DNA from: Candidatus Njordarchaeum guaymasense
GTDB taxonomy: Archaea; Asgardarchaeota; Njordarchaeia; Njordarchaeales; Njordarchaeaceae
DNA: 5,645 nucleotides
Assembly: GCA_030587605.1 (NCBI GenBank)
Contig: JAUQYT010000278.1
Span: forward strand, 1 to 5,645
Direction: 5' to 3'
Numbering within the stretch: position 1 is the stretch's first letter; each line of letters opens with the position of its first letter. The translations under genes and the position numbers were made by a program. Below are positions 1 through 4,776 of this stretch, piece by piece. The notes below the pieces were generated by a model. The model was given only the letters and a program-made list of their open reading frames with translations. It did no database searches and was not told where the DNA came from.

Positions 1-35
1 CACGGCCTATGGAAGTTCGCCAAGGATCTCGAGCA

Positions 36-44
36 AGCTTATCT
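36..44 (+). promoter_or_regulatory. possible TATA box for the tRNA gene
   Basis: AGCTTATCT lies about 27 bases before the tRNA 5' end, where an archaeal box A is expected. The match to the TTTAWA-type consensus is only fair and I see no clear BRE. Confidence 0.3.
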
Positions 45-83
45 TCGAGATGCGTGGCTCTCTGTATGGCGGGGGTTCCCGAG

Positions 84-106
84 ACCCGGAGATCTCAAGG
101 CGGGAA
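84..106 (+). other. tRNA intron 1 (23 nt, D-loop, about position 15/16)
   Basis: Exon bases CCCG at 78-81 pair with intron bases CGGG at 101-104, giving a 4-bp central helix. A 3-nt bulge A82 G83/A84 follows the first strand and A105 A106/T107 follows the second. Cutting after the second base of each bulge removes exactly 84-106 and restores a normal D-loop. The inner helix is weak (C85 C86 with G99 G100) and I see no outer helix, so this is a relaxed BHB. A second CCCG at 85-88 could compete for the same CGGG. Confidence 0.85.
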
Positions 107-124
107 TCAGGTCAAAGGGGCAGG

Positions 125-148
125 GCCATCTGCACAAGATGGTGCCAA
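125..148 (+). other. tRNA intron 2 (24 nt, anticodon stem, about position 30/31)
   Basis: This is the best-formed splice motif of the three. Central helix GGCA (119-122) pairs with TGCC (143-146). The bulges are G123 G124/G125 and A147 A148/A149. The inner helix CCATCT (126-131) pairs with AGATGG (137-142) around loop GCACA. The outer helix is A116 G117 G118 with C150 T151 T152. Excision joins CAGG to ACTTAAG and completes the 5' strand of the anticodon stem. Confidence 0.92.
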
Positions 149-155
149 ACTTAAG

Positions 156-171
156 ATCGGCCTGATGCGAG
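156..171 (+). other. tRNA intron 3 (16 nt, canonical position 37/38)
   Basis: The intron separates G37 (155) from A38 (172). The outer helix is the anticodon stem CAGGA:TCCTG and can form fully only after intron 2 is removed. The central helix CTTA (150-153) with TGCG (166-169) has one mismatch and one G-U pair. The bulges are A154 G155/A156 and A170 G171/A172. The inner helix TCG:TGA is short. AGATC is repeated at both edges, so the cut could shift by a few bases without changing the product. The 37/38 cut gives the best motif and is the usual archaeal site. Confidence 0.8.
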
Positions 172-245
172 ATCCTGTGGCACAGGCCTTCGTGGGTTCG
201 AATCCCACCCCCCGCACCATTCCATTCTTAGATTCATCAGGTCAA

Positions 246-276
246 AGAAACGTGTTTCTGCAGGGCCCTGGCGCGC
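246..276. repeat. tandem run of short perfect palindromes upstream of the dehydrogenase gene
   Basis: Three inverted repeats follow each other almost without gap: AGAAAC-GT-GTTTCT at 246-259, CAGGGCCCTG at 261-270 and GCGCGC at 271-276. They lie between the tRNA 3' end and the start of the downstream gene, about 50-80 bases before its ATG. They could be operator half-sites, a tRNA 3' processing or termination signal, or the edge of an insertion. Confidence 0.6.
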
Positions 277-280
277 TAAT
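246..280 (+). repeat. direct repeat, left copy
   Basis: AGAAACGT (246-253) and CTGGCGCGCTAAT (268-280) recur in the same order just after the stop of the next gene (1287-1294 and 1307-1319), with a spacer 2 bases different in length. Twenty-one positions are identical in two blocks. The pair flanks exactly one gene. Confidence 0.6.
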
Positions 281-286
281 TCGGTC

Positions 287-295
287 TTCATATTG
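287..295 (+). promoter_or_regulatory. possible TATA-like element for the dehydrogenase gene
   Basis: TTCATATTG lies about 38 bases before the chosen ATG, which would give a leader of roughly 10-12 bases. No Shine-Dalgarno sequence stands at a useful distance from the ATG, which suits a short-leader or near-leaderless message. Weak call. Confidence 0.25.
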
Positions 296-328
296 CTCTC
301 GCATCGTAGGAATTATTCGGTCTCGAGA

Positions 329-1285
329 ATGGAGGAGCAGTTGGATCTCCAGGTCAATATTGGTCGAACAACCCTTCGAAACCCAATAATACTTGCGTCT
401 GGCCCTCTCGGATATAAGCCATCAATCCTGAGAAGGTTCGCGGAAGCAGGATTCGGCGTAATCCCGTCAAAAACCCTTACGCCAGTGCCATGGCCGGGAA
501 ATCCACACCCGACTGTTGTCGATGTCCATGAAGCCTACATACTGAACTCCGACGGACTCAGAAATCCCGGATTCCAGGCATTTGTTGAAGAAATCAAGGT
601 GGCAAAAATGGATGGGGTTCCGCTGATAGTGAGCATTGCCGCAGCGGATATAGACGAATGGATTAGTGGTGCCAAACTGATGGAGAAGAGTGGAGCCGAT
701 GTAGTACAGCTGAATACCGGATGCGCCCACATCTCTCCTGAAACAAGATGGGGGGCATATTGGTCTAGGTCGCCTGAACGCCTTGCACGCTTGGTGGGAA
801 CCTTAAAGAAAGAAGTAAGTGTGCCTATCTGGACCAAGACACGCCATGTACGTGTGGCCGAGGAGGCAGGGGCTGATGCCAATGTCATCACTGGCCTATT
901 TTCAGGAATGCTCATAGACGTAGACACCGGCAGACCTCGACTAGGTGCGTTGCAGTTTCCAGGAACCGTGTCTGGGCCTGCTGCGAAACCAGCTGGCATA
1001 CTTAACGTGGTCAACGCAGCACGGTCAGTGAAGATACCCTTGATCGGATCAGGGGGGATCACAACAGGACTGGACGTGCTTGAATATCTGATGGCCGGAG
1101 CGTGTGCCGTCGAAGTGTACTGCGTTGCTATGCGCAAAGGTCCAACGACGGTGCGCACCATGATCGACGAAATCAAGAACTATTTGAACAGGAAGAGAGA
1201 CCTCGGTGTGAAAGAGTTAATCGGCAAGTCATTGAAGCATATCCCCCAACTGGAATGGACTGGAGAAACTCAACAATCCTTTTGA
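329..1285 (+). CDS. dihydroorotate dehydrogenase / PreA-like FMN oxidoreductase
   Basis: A 318-residue TIM-barrel flavoprotein expected in the cytoplasm. Landmarks of the class 1 dihydroorotate dehydrogenase/dihydropyrimidine dehydrogenase family appear in order: NPIILASGP (18-26), SKT with K48, GNPHPT (57-62), LNSDGLRNPG with N73 (72-81), LNTGCAH with N129 and the probable catalytic C132 (128-134), K170, SGPAAKP (215-221), and the FMN-phosphate motif GSGGITTG (240-247). The length is normal for the family. The third ligand Asn of true orotate enzymes appears as H134 (as in PreA), and the fourth aligns with T188, so the substrate may not be dihydroorotate. I chose ATG 329 over a TTG at 293 because family similarity begins just after residue 8 and the extra 12 residues resemble nothing. 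The gene stands alone and converges on the minus-strand hydrolase gene. The fold is sure, the substrate open. Confidence 0.88.
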   Translation: MEEQLDLQVNIGRTTLRNPIILASGPLGYKPSILRRFAEAGFGVIPSKTLTPVPWPGNPHPTVVDVHEAYILNSDGLRNPGFQAFVEEIKVAKMDGVPLIVSIAAADIDEWISGAKLMEKSGADVVQLNTGCAHISPETRWGAYWSRSPERLARLVGTLKKEVSVPIWTKTRHVRVAEEAGADANVITGLFSGMLIDVDTGRPRLGALQFPGTVSGPAAKPAGILNVVNAARSVKIPLIGSGGITTGLDVLEYLMAGACAVEVYCVAMRKGPTTVRTMIDEIKNYLNRKRDLGVKELIGKSLKHIPQLEWTGETQQSF

Positions 1286-1286
1286 C

Positions 1287-1319
1287 AGAAACGTTGTTGG
1301 AACTGACTGGCGCGCTAAT
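1287..1319 (+). repeat. direct repeat, right copy
   Basis: AGAAACGT (1287-1294) and CTGGCGCGCTAAT (1307-1319) match the copy at 246-280. This copy begins one base after the dehydrogenase stop codon. It lacks the CAGGGCCCTG palindrome and the GTTTCT arm, so only the two blocks are shared. Confidence 0.6.
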
Positions 1320-1421
1320 AGTACGAACGACAGGTTCAATATCAGGCTCTGGTACGAAACAAGCTGCTGATTGCTAAGCACCAAGACTTGGCGATAGCGT
1401 CCTGATTGGGTGTTCAACCTA

Positions 1422-1438
1422 CCCTTGTAAATTAAGGG
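1422..1438 (-). terminator. small hairpin beside the hydrolase stop codon
   Basis: CCCTT (1422-1426) pairs with AAGGG (1434-1438) around a 7-nt AT-rich loop, directly after the minus-strand stop codon TAG at 1439-1441. It lies in the 153-bp gap between two converging genes and could help end either transcript. No long T-run follows, so it is weak. Apart from this and the repeat, the gap 1286-1438 shows nothing I can name. Confidence 0.25.
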
Positions 1439-2371
1439 CTAGCTCAATCCCAAGAGCTTCGCCGGATGATCCTTTGTCATATATGCTACTTCTTTCTCAC
1501 TGATGCCATATCTCACCATATCGTTGATGAAGCGCAGCATGCCGTCGACGGGATGGGGATTGTATACTTGGCCTAGATCGGTAGCCATCACAGTCCTTGA
1601 AGCGCCAGCTTTTCTAATCACTTCAACTAGACTCTTGATAGACACATGGTAGGCTTGGGTCAGATACGAATTCACGCATAATTCCAGCACCGCCCCAAGG
1701 TCAGCCATCCTAACCATATCCTCGACACTCCATTGGAATACTTCCGGATGAGTTACAAGAACTCTCCTAACGCCACTCCCCCGGGCCCCTTTTATCAGCA
1801 TGTAAACCTCCTCTCTTGACAAATGACCAGTGCCCAAAACCGCGTCCGACGCGGCTATTAGGTCAAGTATCTCATAGACCTCAGGCTTGAGGTCTCCATC
1901 TTCGTTCATGACGAATATTCCTTTGTTCACCTTTGCCTTGTCCTTCGAATCCTTTCTCCTCTTCAGGAGAGGCCATTCGGGTTCTCCAAAGAACTGGATA
2001 TGATGAGCTGCATGCATCGTTGGGAACCAGACTTCTTTTGCCCCAAATTGTAGAGCGGCTTCAACAGCAGAAGGATTCAAACCTCCTACAGGATAGTTCA
2101 ACACGATTCCGCCAAATACCTCGATGTCGTCTACAATCCTTCCGACGAGTTGAGCCCGGTCAGCGTTTATTGCGTGATGACACTTCGAAAGTATACCACC
2201 ATACCCAGAATCCCTAGCCTTTCTCGCCAGATCTATCTCGTCGAAAGGTCTTTCATAGATGCACGGAGCAGCGTGAACATGGAGATCGAATATGCCTTCA
2301 AGAAAACCTCCCCCAATAGAAAACTCATGTTCTGACGCTTCCTGTTTGCCAACTTGTGGATCCGCTCGCAC
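1439..2371 (-). CDS. DUF6282-type metal-dependent hydrolase (amidohydrolase-like)
   Basis: A 310-residue soluble protein. Metal-ligand candidates follow the order seen in amidohydrolase-like TIM barrels: DLHVHAAP with H31 and H33 (29-36), SKCHH with K63, H65 and H66 (62-66), TMHAAHH with H120, H123 and H124 (118-124), GTGHLS with H183 (180-185), VTHPE with H208 (206-210) and ATDLGQ with D265 (263-268). From memory this pattern matches the uncharacterised DUF6282 family; no reaction is known to me. The gene starts with GTG at 2371, chosen for a strong SD (GGTGGAG at 2379-2385, 7-nt spacing). The first 25 residues are polar and poorly family-like. It is the last of three minus-strand genes, 117 bp after the GAF gene, and probably has its own promoter. 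The fold is fairly sure; the substrate is unknown. Confidence 0.85.
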   Translation of the reverse strand: MRADPQVGKQEASEHEFSIGGGFLEGIFDLHVHAAPCIYERPFDEIDLARKARDSGYGGILSKCHHAINADRAQLVGRIVDDIEVFGGIVLNYPVGGLNPSAVEAALQFGAKEVWFPTMHAAHHIQFFGEPEWPLLKRRKDSKDKAKVNKGIFVMNEDGDLKPEVYEILDLIAASDAVLGTGHLSREEVYMLIKGARGSGVRRVLVTHPEVFQWSVEDMVRMADLGAVLELCVNSYLTQAYHVSIKSLVEVIRKAGASRTVMATDLGQVYNPHPVDGMLRFINDMVRYGISEKEVAYMTKDHPAKLLGLS

Positions 2372-2378
2372 TGTTGGT

Positions 2379-2385
2379 CTCCACC
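2379..2385 (-). promoter_or_regulatory. Shine-Dalgarno sequence of the DUF6282 hydrolase
   Basis: On the minus strand this reads GGTGGAG, seven bases before the GTG at 2371. It is the evidence for choosing that non-ATG start. Confidence 0.6.
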
Positions 2386-2410
2386 TAGGAATCAGTTGTA
2401 GGCTCTAATA

Positions 2411-2423
2411 GATACATAATAGC
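2411..2423 (-). promoter_or_regulatory. possible TATA box for the DUF6282 hydrolase
   Basis: The minus strand reads GCTATTATGTATC, AT-rich and centred about 45 bases before the GTG start. That would place transcription start near 2391, just before the SD. It suggests this gene is transcribed separately from the GAF gene upstream. Confidence 0.35.
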
Positions 2424-2435
2424 ACCGTTTTGTGA

Positions 2436-2453
2436 AGACGAATGCAATCGTCT
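2436..2453. repeat. inverted repeat between the GAF and hydrolase genes
   Basis: AGACGA (2436-2441) and TCGTCT (2448-2453) form a perfect 6-bp stem with loop ATGCAA. It lies after the GAF stop codon and about 13-40 bases upstream of the putative hydrolase box A. It could be an operator or a weak transcript end. No T-tract follows on the minus strand. Confidence 0.4.
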
Positions 2454-2488
2454 ACTTCAATAAGACACCGCCAAGCACGTCCTGAAGC

Positions 2489-2869
2489 TTAGCATAACCC
2501 AGCACATAATCTAGCACGTCCAAGGGCAGAAGCGGCAGGCATTATCAACGTCTCAAGAAGTTCTTGGTCTTCATTTGTGAAGGCGTTCAGCTGACTGCTC
2601 TCTACTTTCACGACAGCAATGACTGCGTCCTCTAAGAGCACTGGTACTACTAGTTCGGAGAACACTGGTTGAAGCTCTTCCGTTACAGTGAAACTTCTTC
2701 TGTTCACGAAAGAGAGGTCTTCTATAGCGTCCTTAATCCTGAGCGTTCTCTTGATCTTTACGCTCTTGACCATCGTCTTTCGATCAGAAACGTCTTTGCC
2801 ATAGACATTCGCATAGTCAGCATCTTTGACTGGTACAATGGTGACCAGGTGGATTCTCTCACCAAGCAT
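2489..2869 (-). CDS. short GAF-domain protein, possibly 5'-truncated
   Basis: A 126-residue protein whose second half is a typical GAF C-terminal part: SELVVPVLLEDAVIAVVKVES (about 71-91), then NAFTNEDQELLETL (about 95-108) and a final helix. GAF domains bind small ligands or dimerise signalling proteins. Here no output domain (kinase, HTH, cyclase) is attached. A full GAF domain is about 150 residues, and the first helix and strand seem missing if translation begins at ATG 2869, which has no clear SD. Upstream in the same frame there is an AGGAG (2916-2920 on the minus strand) four bases before a TTG at 2909-2911, but a TGA at 2891-2893 interrupts that longer frame. Either the protein is naturally short, or the gene is damaged. 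It lies 69 bp after the isomerase gene in the same direction, so co-transcription is likely. The tail LCAGLC carries two Cys. Confidence 0.7.
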   Translation of the reverse strand: MLGERIHLVTIVPVKDADYANVYGKDVSDRKTMVKSVKIKRTLRIKDAIEDLSFVNRRSFTVTEELQPVFSELVVPVLLEDAVIAVVKVESSQLNAFTNEDQELLETLIMPAASALGRARLCAGLC

Positions 2870-2938
2870 AACATAGATACTTCTAGGTGATCAAATCTCA
2901 AAGACGCTCAAAATACTCCTATTCGCGCAGAAGGCGGC

Positions 2939-3655
2939 TTAGCCCAACATCGATAACAGCTTGCCATACCCTTCTACTGGCTCCGAGAACTTCATGACAT
3001 CAAGCGCGCGCCAGAACGACGCTTGATTGGACGTCACGACATTGACGTCCAAGTCCCTTTCAAGTCTCTCGATTATTTCAATTGTCCTGAAGTCAGTGCA
3101 ACTTATGAAAATAGTATCGGTACTTGGCTTGTAAACGTGTTTTGCCAACTCATAGGAAGTCTCTGGATATTGTTCTCCTATCTCGATGCTCTTGGTAATC
3201 CCCAAACCCTTGACGTTGGTAACCTCAAATCCAGATCTCTCAAGAAACTCCTTAACACGGGAATTCAATTCGTCGATGTACGGTGTCGCGACGGCGACCT
3301 TTCGCGCTTCAAGTTGTTCCAGTGCCTTGATAACAGACCCTGAAGTCGTTATCGCTGGCGTCTTTCCTTCTTTCTCCATTCTCTCTACGATCTGCTTATC
3401 CCATTCGTGACCTCTTAGAAAACTGCCAGCAGTGCAACCGAAGAGAATCACATTCACATATGCTGTCGAGAGTTCTCTCACTGCTCTTTCAACATCTTCC
3501 ACCATTTTGACAAGTGTTTCCACCCTAGTCTCTGCGATGAACATCCTTGTGGCATATGTGGTAACGCTAGGTGGAGCCATCTTGTGGAATTCCGGTTCCA
3601 TGACTGTATTAGCGGAAGGAACGATTAGGCCTATTCTTCCACGTTTTCCATACAT
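2939..3655 (-). CDS. Asp/Glu racemase-superfamily protein, maleate cis-trans isomerase-like
   Basis: A 238-residue cytoplasmic protein with the two-cysteine active site of the Asp/Glu/hydantoin racemase superfamily: FGCTAGS with C74 (72-78) and ISCTDFRT with C186 (184-191). The N-terminus RIGLIVPSANTVMEPE (7-22), with N16, and Y126 in ATPY fit the maleate isomerase/arylmalonate decarboxylase subgroup. Arylmalonate decarboxylase keeps only the second Cys, so with both present isomerase or racemase chemistry is favoured. Maleate isomerase converts maleate to fumarate through a covalent Cys intermediate. The length is as expected for the family. ATG 3655 is chosen because the family motif starts six residues later; there is no strong SD, and a good box A suggests a leader of about 15 nt. 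It is first of the minus-strand genes. Hydantoin or amino-acid racemase activity is not excluded. Confidence 0.87.
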   Translation of the reverse strand: MYGKRGRIGLIVPSANTVMEPEFHKMAPPSVTTYATRMFIAETRVETLVKMVEDVERAVRELSTAYVNVILFGCTAGSFLRGHEWDKQIVERMEKEGKTPAITTSGSVIKALEQLEARKVAVATPYIDELNSRVKEFLERSGFEVTNVKGLGITKSIEIGEQYPETSYELAKHVYKPSTDTIFISCTDFRTIEIIERLERDLDVNVVTSNQASFWRALDVMKFSEPVEGYGKLLSMLG

Positions 3656-3690
3656 GGGATAATCACGTCACAAACGAATCGTGGTTTCAC

Positions 3691-3705
3691 CTAGTTAAGT
3701 TTTCG
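3691..3705 (-). promoter_or_regulatory. archaeal promoter (BRE + TATA) of the isomerase gene
   Basis: On the minus strand CGAAA (3705-3701) is followed by ACTTAACTAG (3700-3691). This purine-rich BRE plus AT-rich box A would start transcription near 3671, about 15 bases before the ATG. It probably serves the isomerase and the GAF gene together. Confidence 0.45.
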
Positions 3706-3714
3706 TAACGTCCG

Positions 3715-3810
3715 CTATCTTAGTCTGAAAGGGTTTGCATCGTATATGATATATCTATGATTGAGATCAGATCTGAGAACAAGGAACACCATAATGACGA
3801 TCACTGCCAA
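3715..3810 (-). CDS. possible small membrane peptide (31 aa), doubtful
   Basis: From a TTG at 3808-3810 to TAG at 3715-3717 the minus strand encodes a hydrophobic run AVIVIMVFLVL followed by a charged, Tyr-rich tail ending NPFRLR. This is the shape of a single-pass membrane peptide. The frame is open further back to a TAG at 3844-3846. There is no SD before the TTG. It ends just before the isomerase promoter. It may be chance, or the 3' remnant of a lost membrane-protein gene. Confidence 0.15.
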   Translation of the reverse strand: MAVIVIMVFLVLRSDLNHRYIIYDANPFRLR

Positions 3811-3911
3811 CGCAAGATATAGGCCGCGATAGACGCGACCTTCTCTCTAAGCTGGCCCCGCTGGATTCTAAGAGGCAGACATGTAAGGAGACATTTCGAT
3901 CCCAAGACTCT

Positions 3912-3929
3912 AACTTTTCGAAAGTTTTT
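3912..3929 (+). repeat. inverted repeat with T-tract in the spacer
   Basis: AACTTT (3912-3917) pairs with AAAGTT (3921-3926) around TCG, followed by three more T. It looks like a small hairpin with a T-run on the plus strand, but no plus-strand gene lies before it. An operator role upstream of livG is possible. Weak. Confidence 0.3.
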
Positions 3930-3993
3930 CAGACATCTTGACTACGATTGTGCATCACTTAATTTCTTAATCGAGAGTGTTGTTGGGAACTAA

Positions 3994-4008
3994 GGAAAGC
4001 CTTTTAAG
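3994..4008 (+). promoter_or_regulatory. archaeal promoter (BRE + TATA) of livG-livF
   Basis: GGAAAGC (3994-4000) followed by CTTTTAAG (4001-4008) is a good BRE/box A pair. Transcription would begin near 4030, about 24 bases before the GTG start, leaving room for the SD GAGG at 4043-4046. Confidence 0.55.
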
Positions 4009-4053
4009 TCATCCTGATGCTGACTCGATCGAAAATTGATGTGAGGCATCCAA

Positions 4054-4776
4054 GTGCTGGAAGGAAGGGGACTAACGAAATCTTTTGGAGGACTCGTGGC
4101 AGTAAAGGGTTTTGACTTTACTGTAAGAGAGAAGGAGATTGTAGGTCTAATTGGCCCGAATGGCGCCGGTAAGACGACGATATTCAATCTTGTCACGGGA
4201 GTGTATCCTGTCACTTCCGGGACGATAAGATTCTGCGGGAAGGAAATCACCGGTCTCAAGACGCATCAAATCTCTAGGCAAGGGATCGCAAGAGTGTTCC
4301 AACTCGTAAGGCCATTTCTGAGTATGACTGTGTTGGAGAACGTGGTGATAGGAATCCTAGGAAGAGAGAGAAGCGCAAGCGTATCCGAAGCGCGAGATGA
4401 AGCAAAGCAGTACTTGGACTTCGTAGGACTGCTGGACAAGAAAGACACTGTAACGAGGAATCTGAACGTATTTGGCAGAAAGAAGACTGAATTGGCCCGA
4501 TCATTGGCTTCTACTCCGAAAATACTCCTGTTGGATGAGTACGCGAGCGGATTGAATCCAACGGAAGTTCTGCAAGCAAATGAGTTAGTCAGGACTATAC
4601 GGGACAATTTGGGTATCACAATCTTCTGGGTTGAGCACGTGATGAAAGCTATCATGGAAACTTCTGAACGGATCATGGTTATTCATCACGGCGAGAAGAT
4701 TGCGGATGCAACGCCCAAGGAGGTGGCTTGCGACCAACGAGTTGTCGATGCATACCTCGGTGAAAAATATGCTTAG
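4054..4776 (+). CDS. livG: LivG-type ABC transporter ATPase (HAAT family)
   Basis: A 240-residue nucleotide-binding subunit of a branched-chain-amino-acid-type importer, acting on the inner face of the membrane as partner of LivF. Walker A is GPNGAGKTT (34-42), the Q-loop Q83 lies in RVFQLVRPF, Walker B is ILLLDE (157-162), the D-loop region is SGLNP (165-169) and the switch His is H195 in WVEH. The signature is VFGRK (139-143) in place of LSGGQ, and Walker B is followed by Tyr rather than Pro; LivG proteins often have altered signatures, so this need not mean loss of function. The GTG start is fixed by SD GAGG at 4043-4046 and an in-frame TGA at 4042-4044. The stop overlaps livF by 8 bases, indicating one operon and coupled translation. 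The substrate may be an amino acid, amide, urea or another small polar compound. Confidence 0.93.
   Translation: MLEGRGLTKSFGGLVAVKGFDFTVREKEIVGLIGPNGAGKTTIFNLVTGVYPVTSGTIRFCGKEITGLKTHQISRQGIARVFQLVRPFLSMTVLENVVIGILGRERSASVSEARDEAKQYLDFVGLLDKKDTVTRNLNVFGRKKTELARSLASTPKILLLDEYASGLNPTEVLQANELVRTIRDNLGITIFWVEHVMKAIMETSERIMVIHHGEKIADATPKEVACDQRVVDAYLGEKYA

Larger units (their letters stand above)
69..219 (+). tRNA. tRNA-Leu (anticodon UAA), split by three introns, CCA encoded
   Basis: The 3' half is clear: T-arm 192-208 (GTGGG, TTCGAAT loop, CCCAC), acceptor strand 209-215, discriminator A216 and encoded CCA 217-219. The acceptor pairs perfectly with GCGGGGG at 69-75. The interval is 151 bases, too long for a tRNA. 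Removing 84-106, 125-148 and 156-171 leaves 88 nt, the usual length for tRNA-Leu. The spliced form has a CCC:GGG D-stem, GG at 110-111 in the D-loop, and a perfect anticodon stem CAGGA:TCCTG around the loop CTTAAGA. Its 14-nt variable region (178-191) has a GGC:GCC stem. The anticodon is 152-154 (TAA). The long variable arm and A73 both support leucine. Fold and introns were derived by hand. The leucine identity is very secure; intron edges are secure for introns 1 and 2 and good for intron 3. Confidence 0.95.
3656..4053. other. 398-bp spacer between divergent transcription units
   Basis: It holds the isomerase promoter at one end (3691-3705) and the livG promoter at the other (3994-4008). 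The middle contains a perfect palindrome TCAGATCTGA (3767-3776), an AT-rich stretch around 3741-3758, and a hairpin at 3912-3926. I find no convincing gene. The only curious frame is a minus-strand stretch at 3715-3845 described separately. No RNA gene was recognised. Confidence 0.6.

Noticed and set aside
1..165. Plus-strand frame 1 is open from the window edge to TGA at 163-165 and looks fairly protein-like at first (FAKDLEQAYLRDAWLS).
   Set aside because: It would run through most of the tRNA gene, and the other two plus frames are also open here. With only 68 bases before the tRNA it cannot be judged.
69..219. The tRNA region as an integrated element's attachment site.
   Set aside because: The extra bases fit three introns with splice motifs, no repeat of the tRNA 3' end is found in the window, and no integrase gene is present.
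293..328. A TTG start giving the dehydrogenase 12 extra residues.
   Set aside because: The extra stretch is not family-like and has no SD; ATG 329 gives the normal N-terminus.
9..389. A 126-codon plus-strand frame crossing the tRNA and the start of the dehydrogenase gene.
   Set aside because: It overlaps the whole tRNA, is rich in Arg, Ser and Gly, and resembles no family.
535..1176. A 213-codon minus-strand frame opposite the dehydrogenase gene.
   Set aside because: It is the mirror of a clear coding gene and shows no domain or motif.
2891..2893. The TGA before the GAF gene as a selenocysteine codon.
   Set aside because: I see no SECIS-like element, GAF domains do not need selenocysteine, and the frame upstream is only six codons long.
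4700..4768. An earlier ATG for livF adding 23 residues.
   Set aside because: The added part is livG sequence read out of frame, and ATG 4769 has its own SD and the family start.
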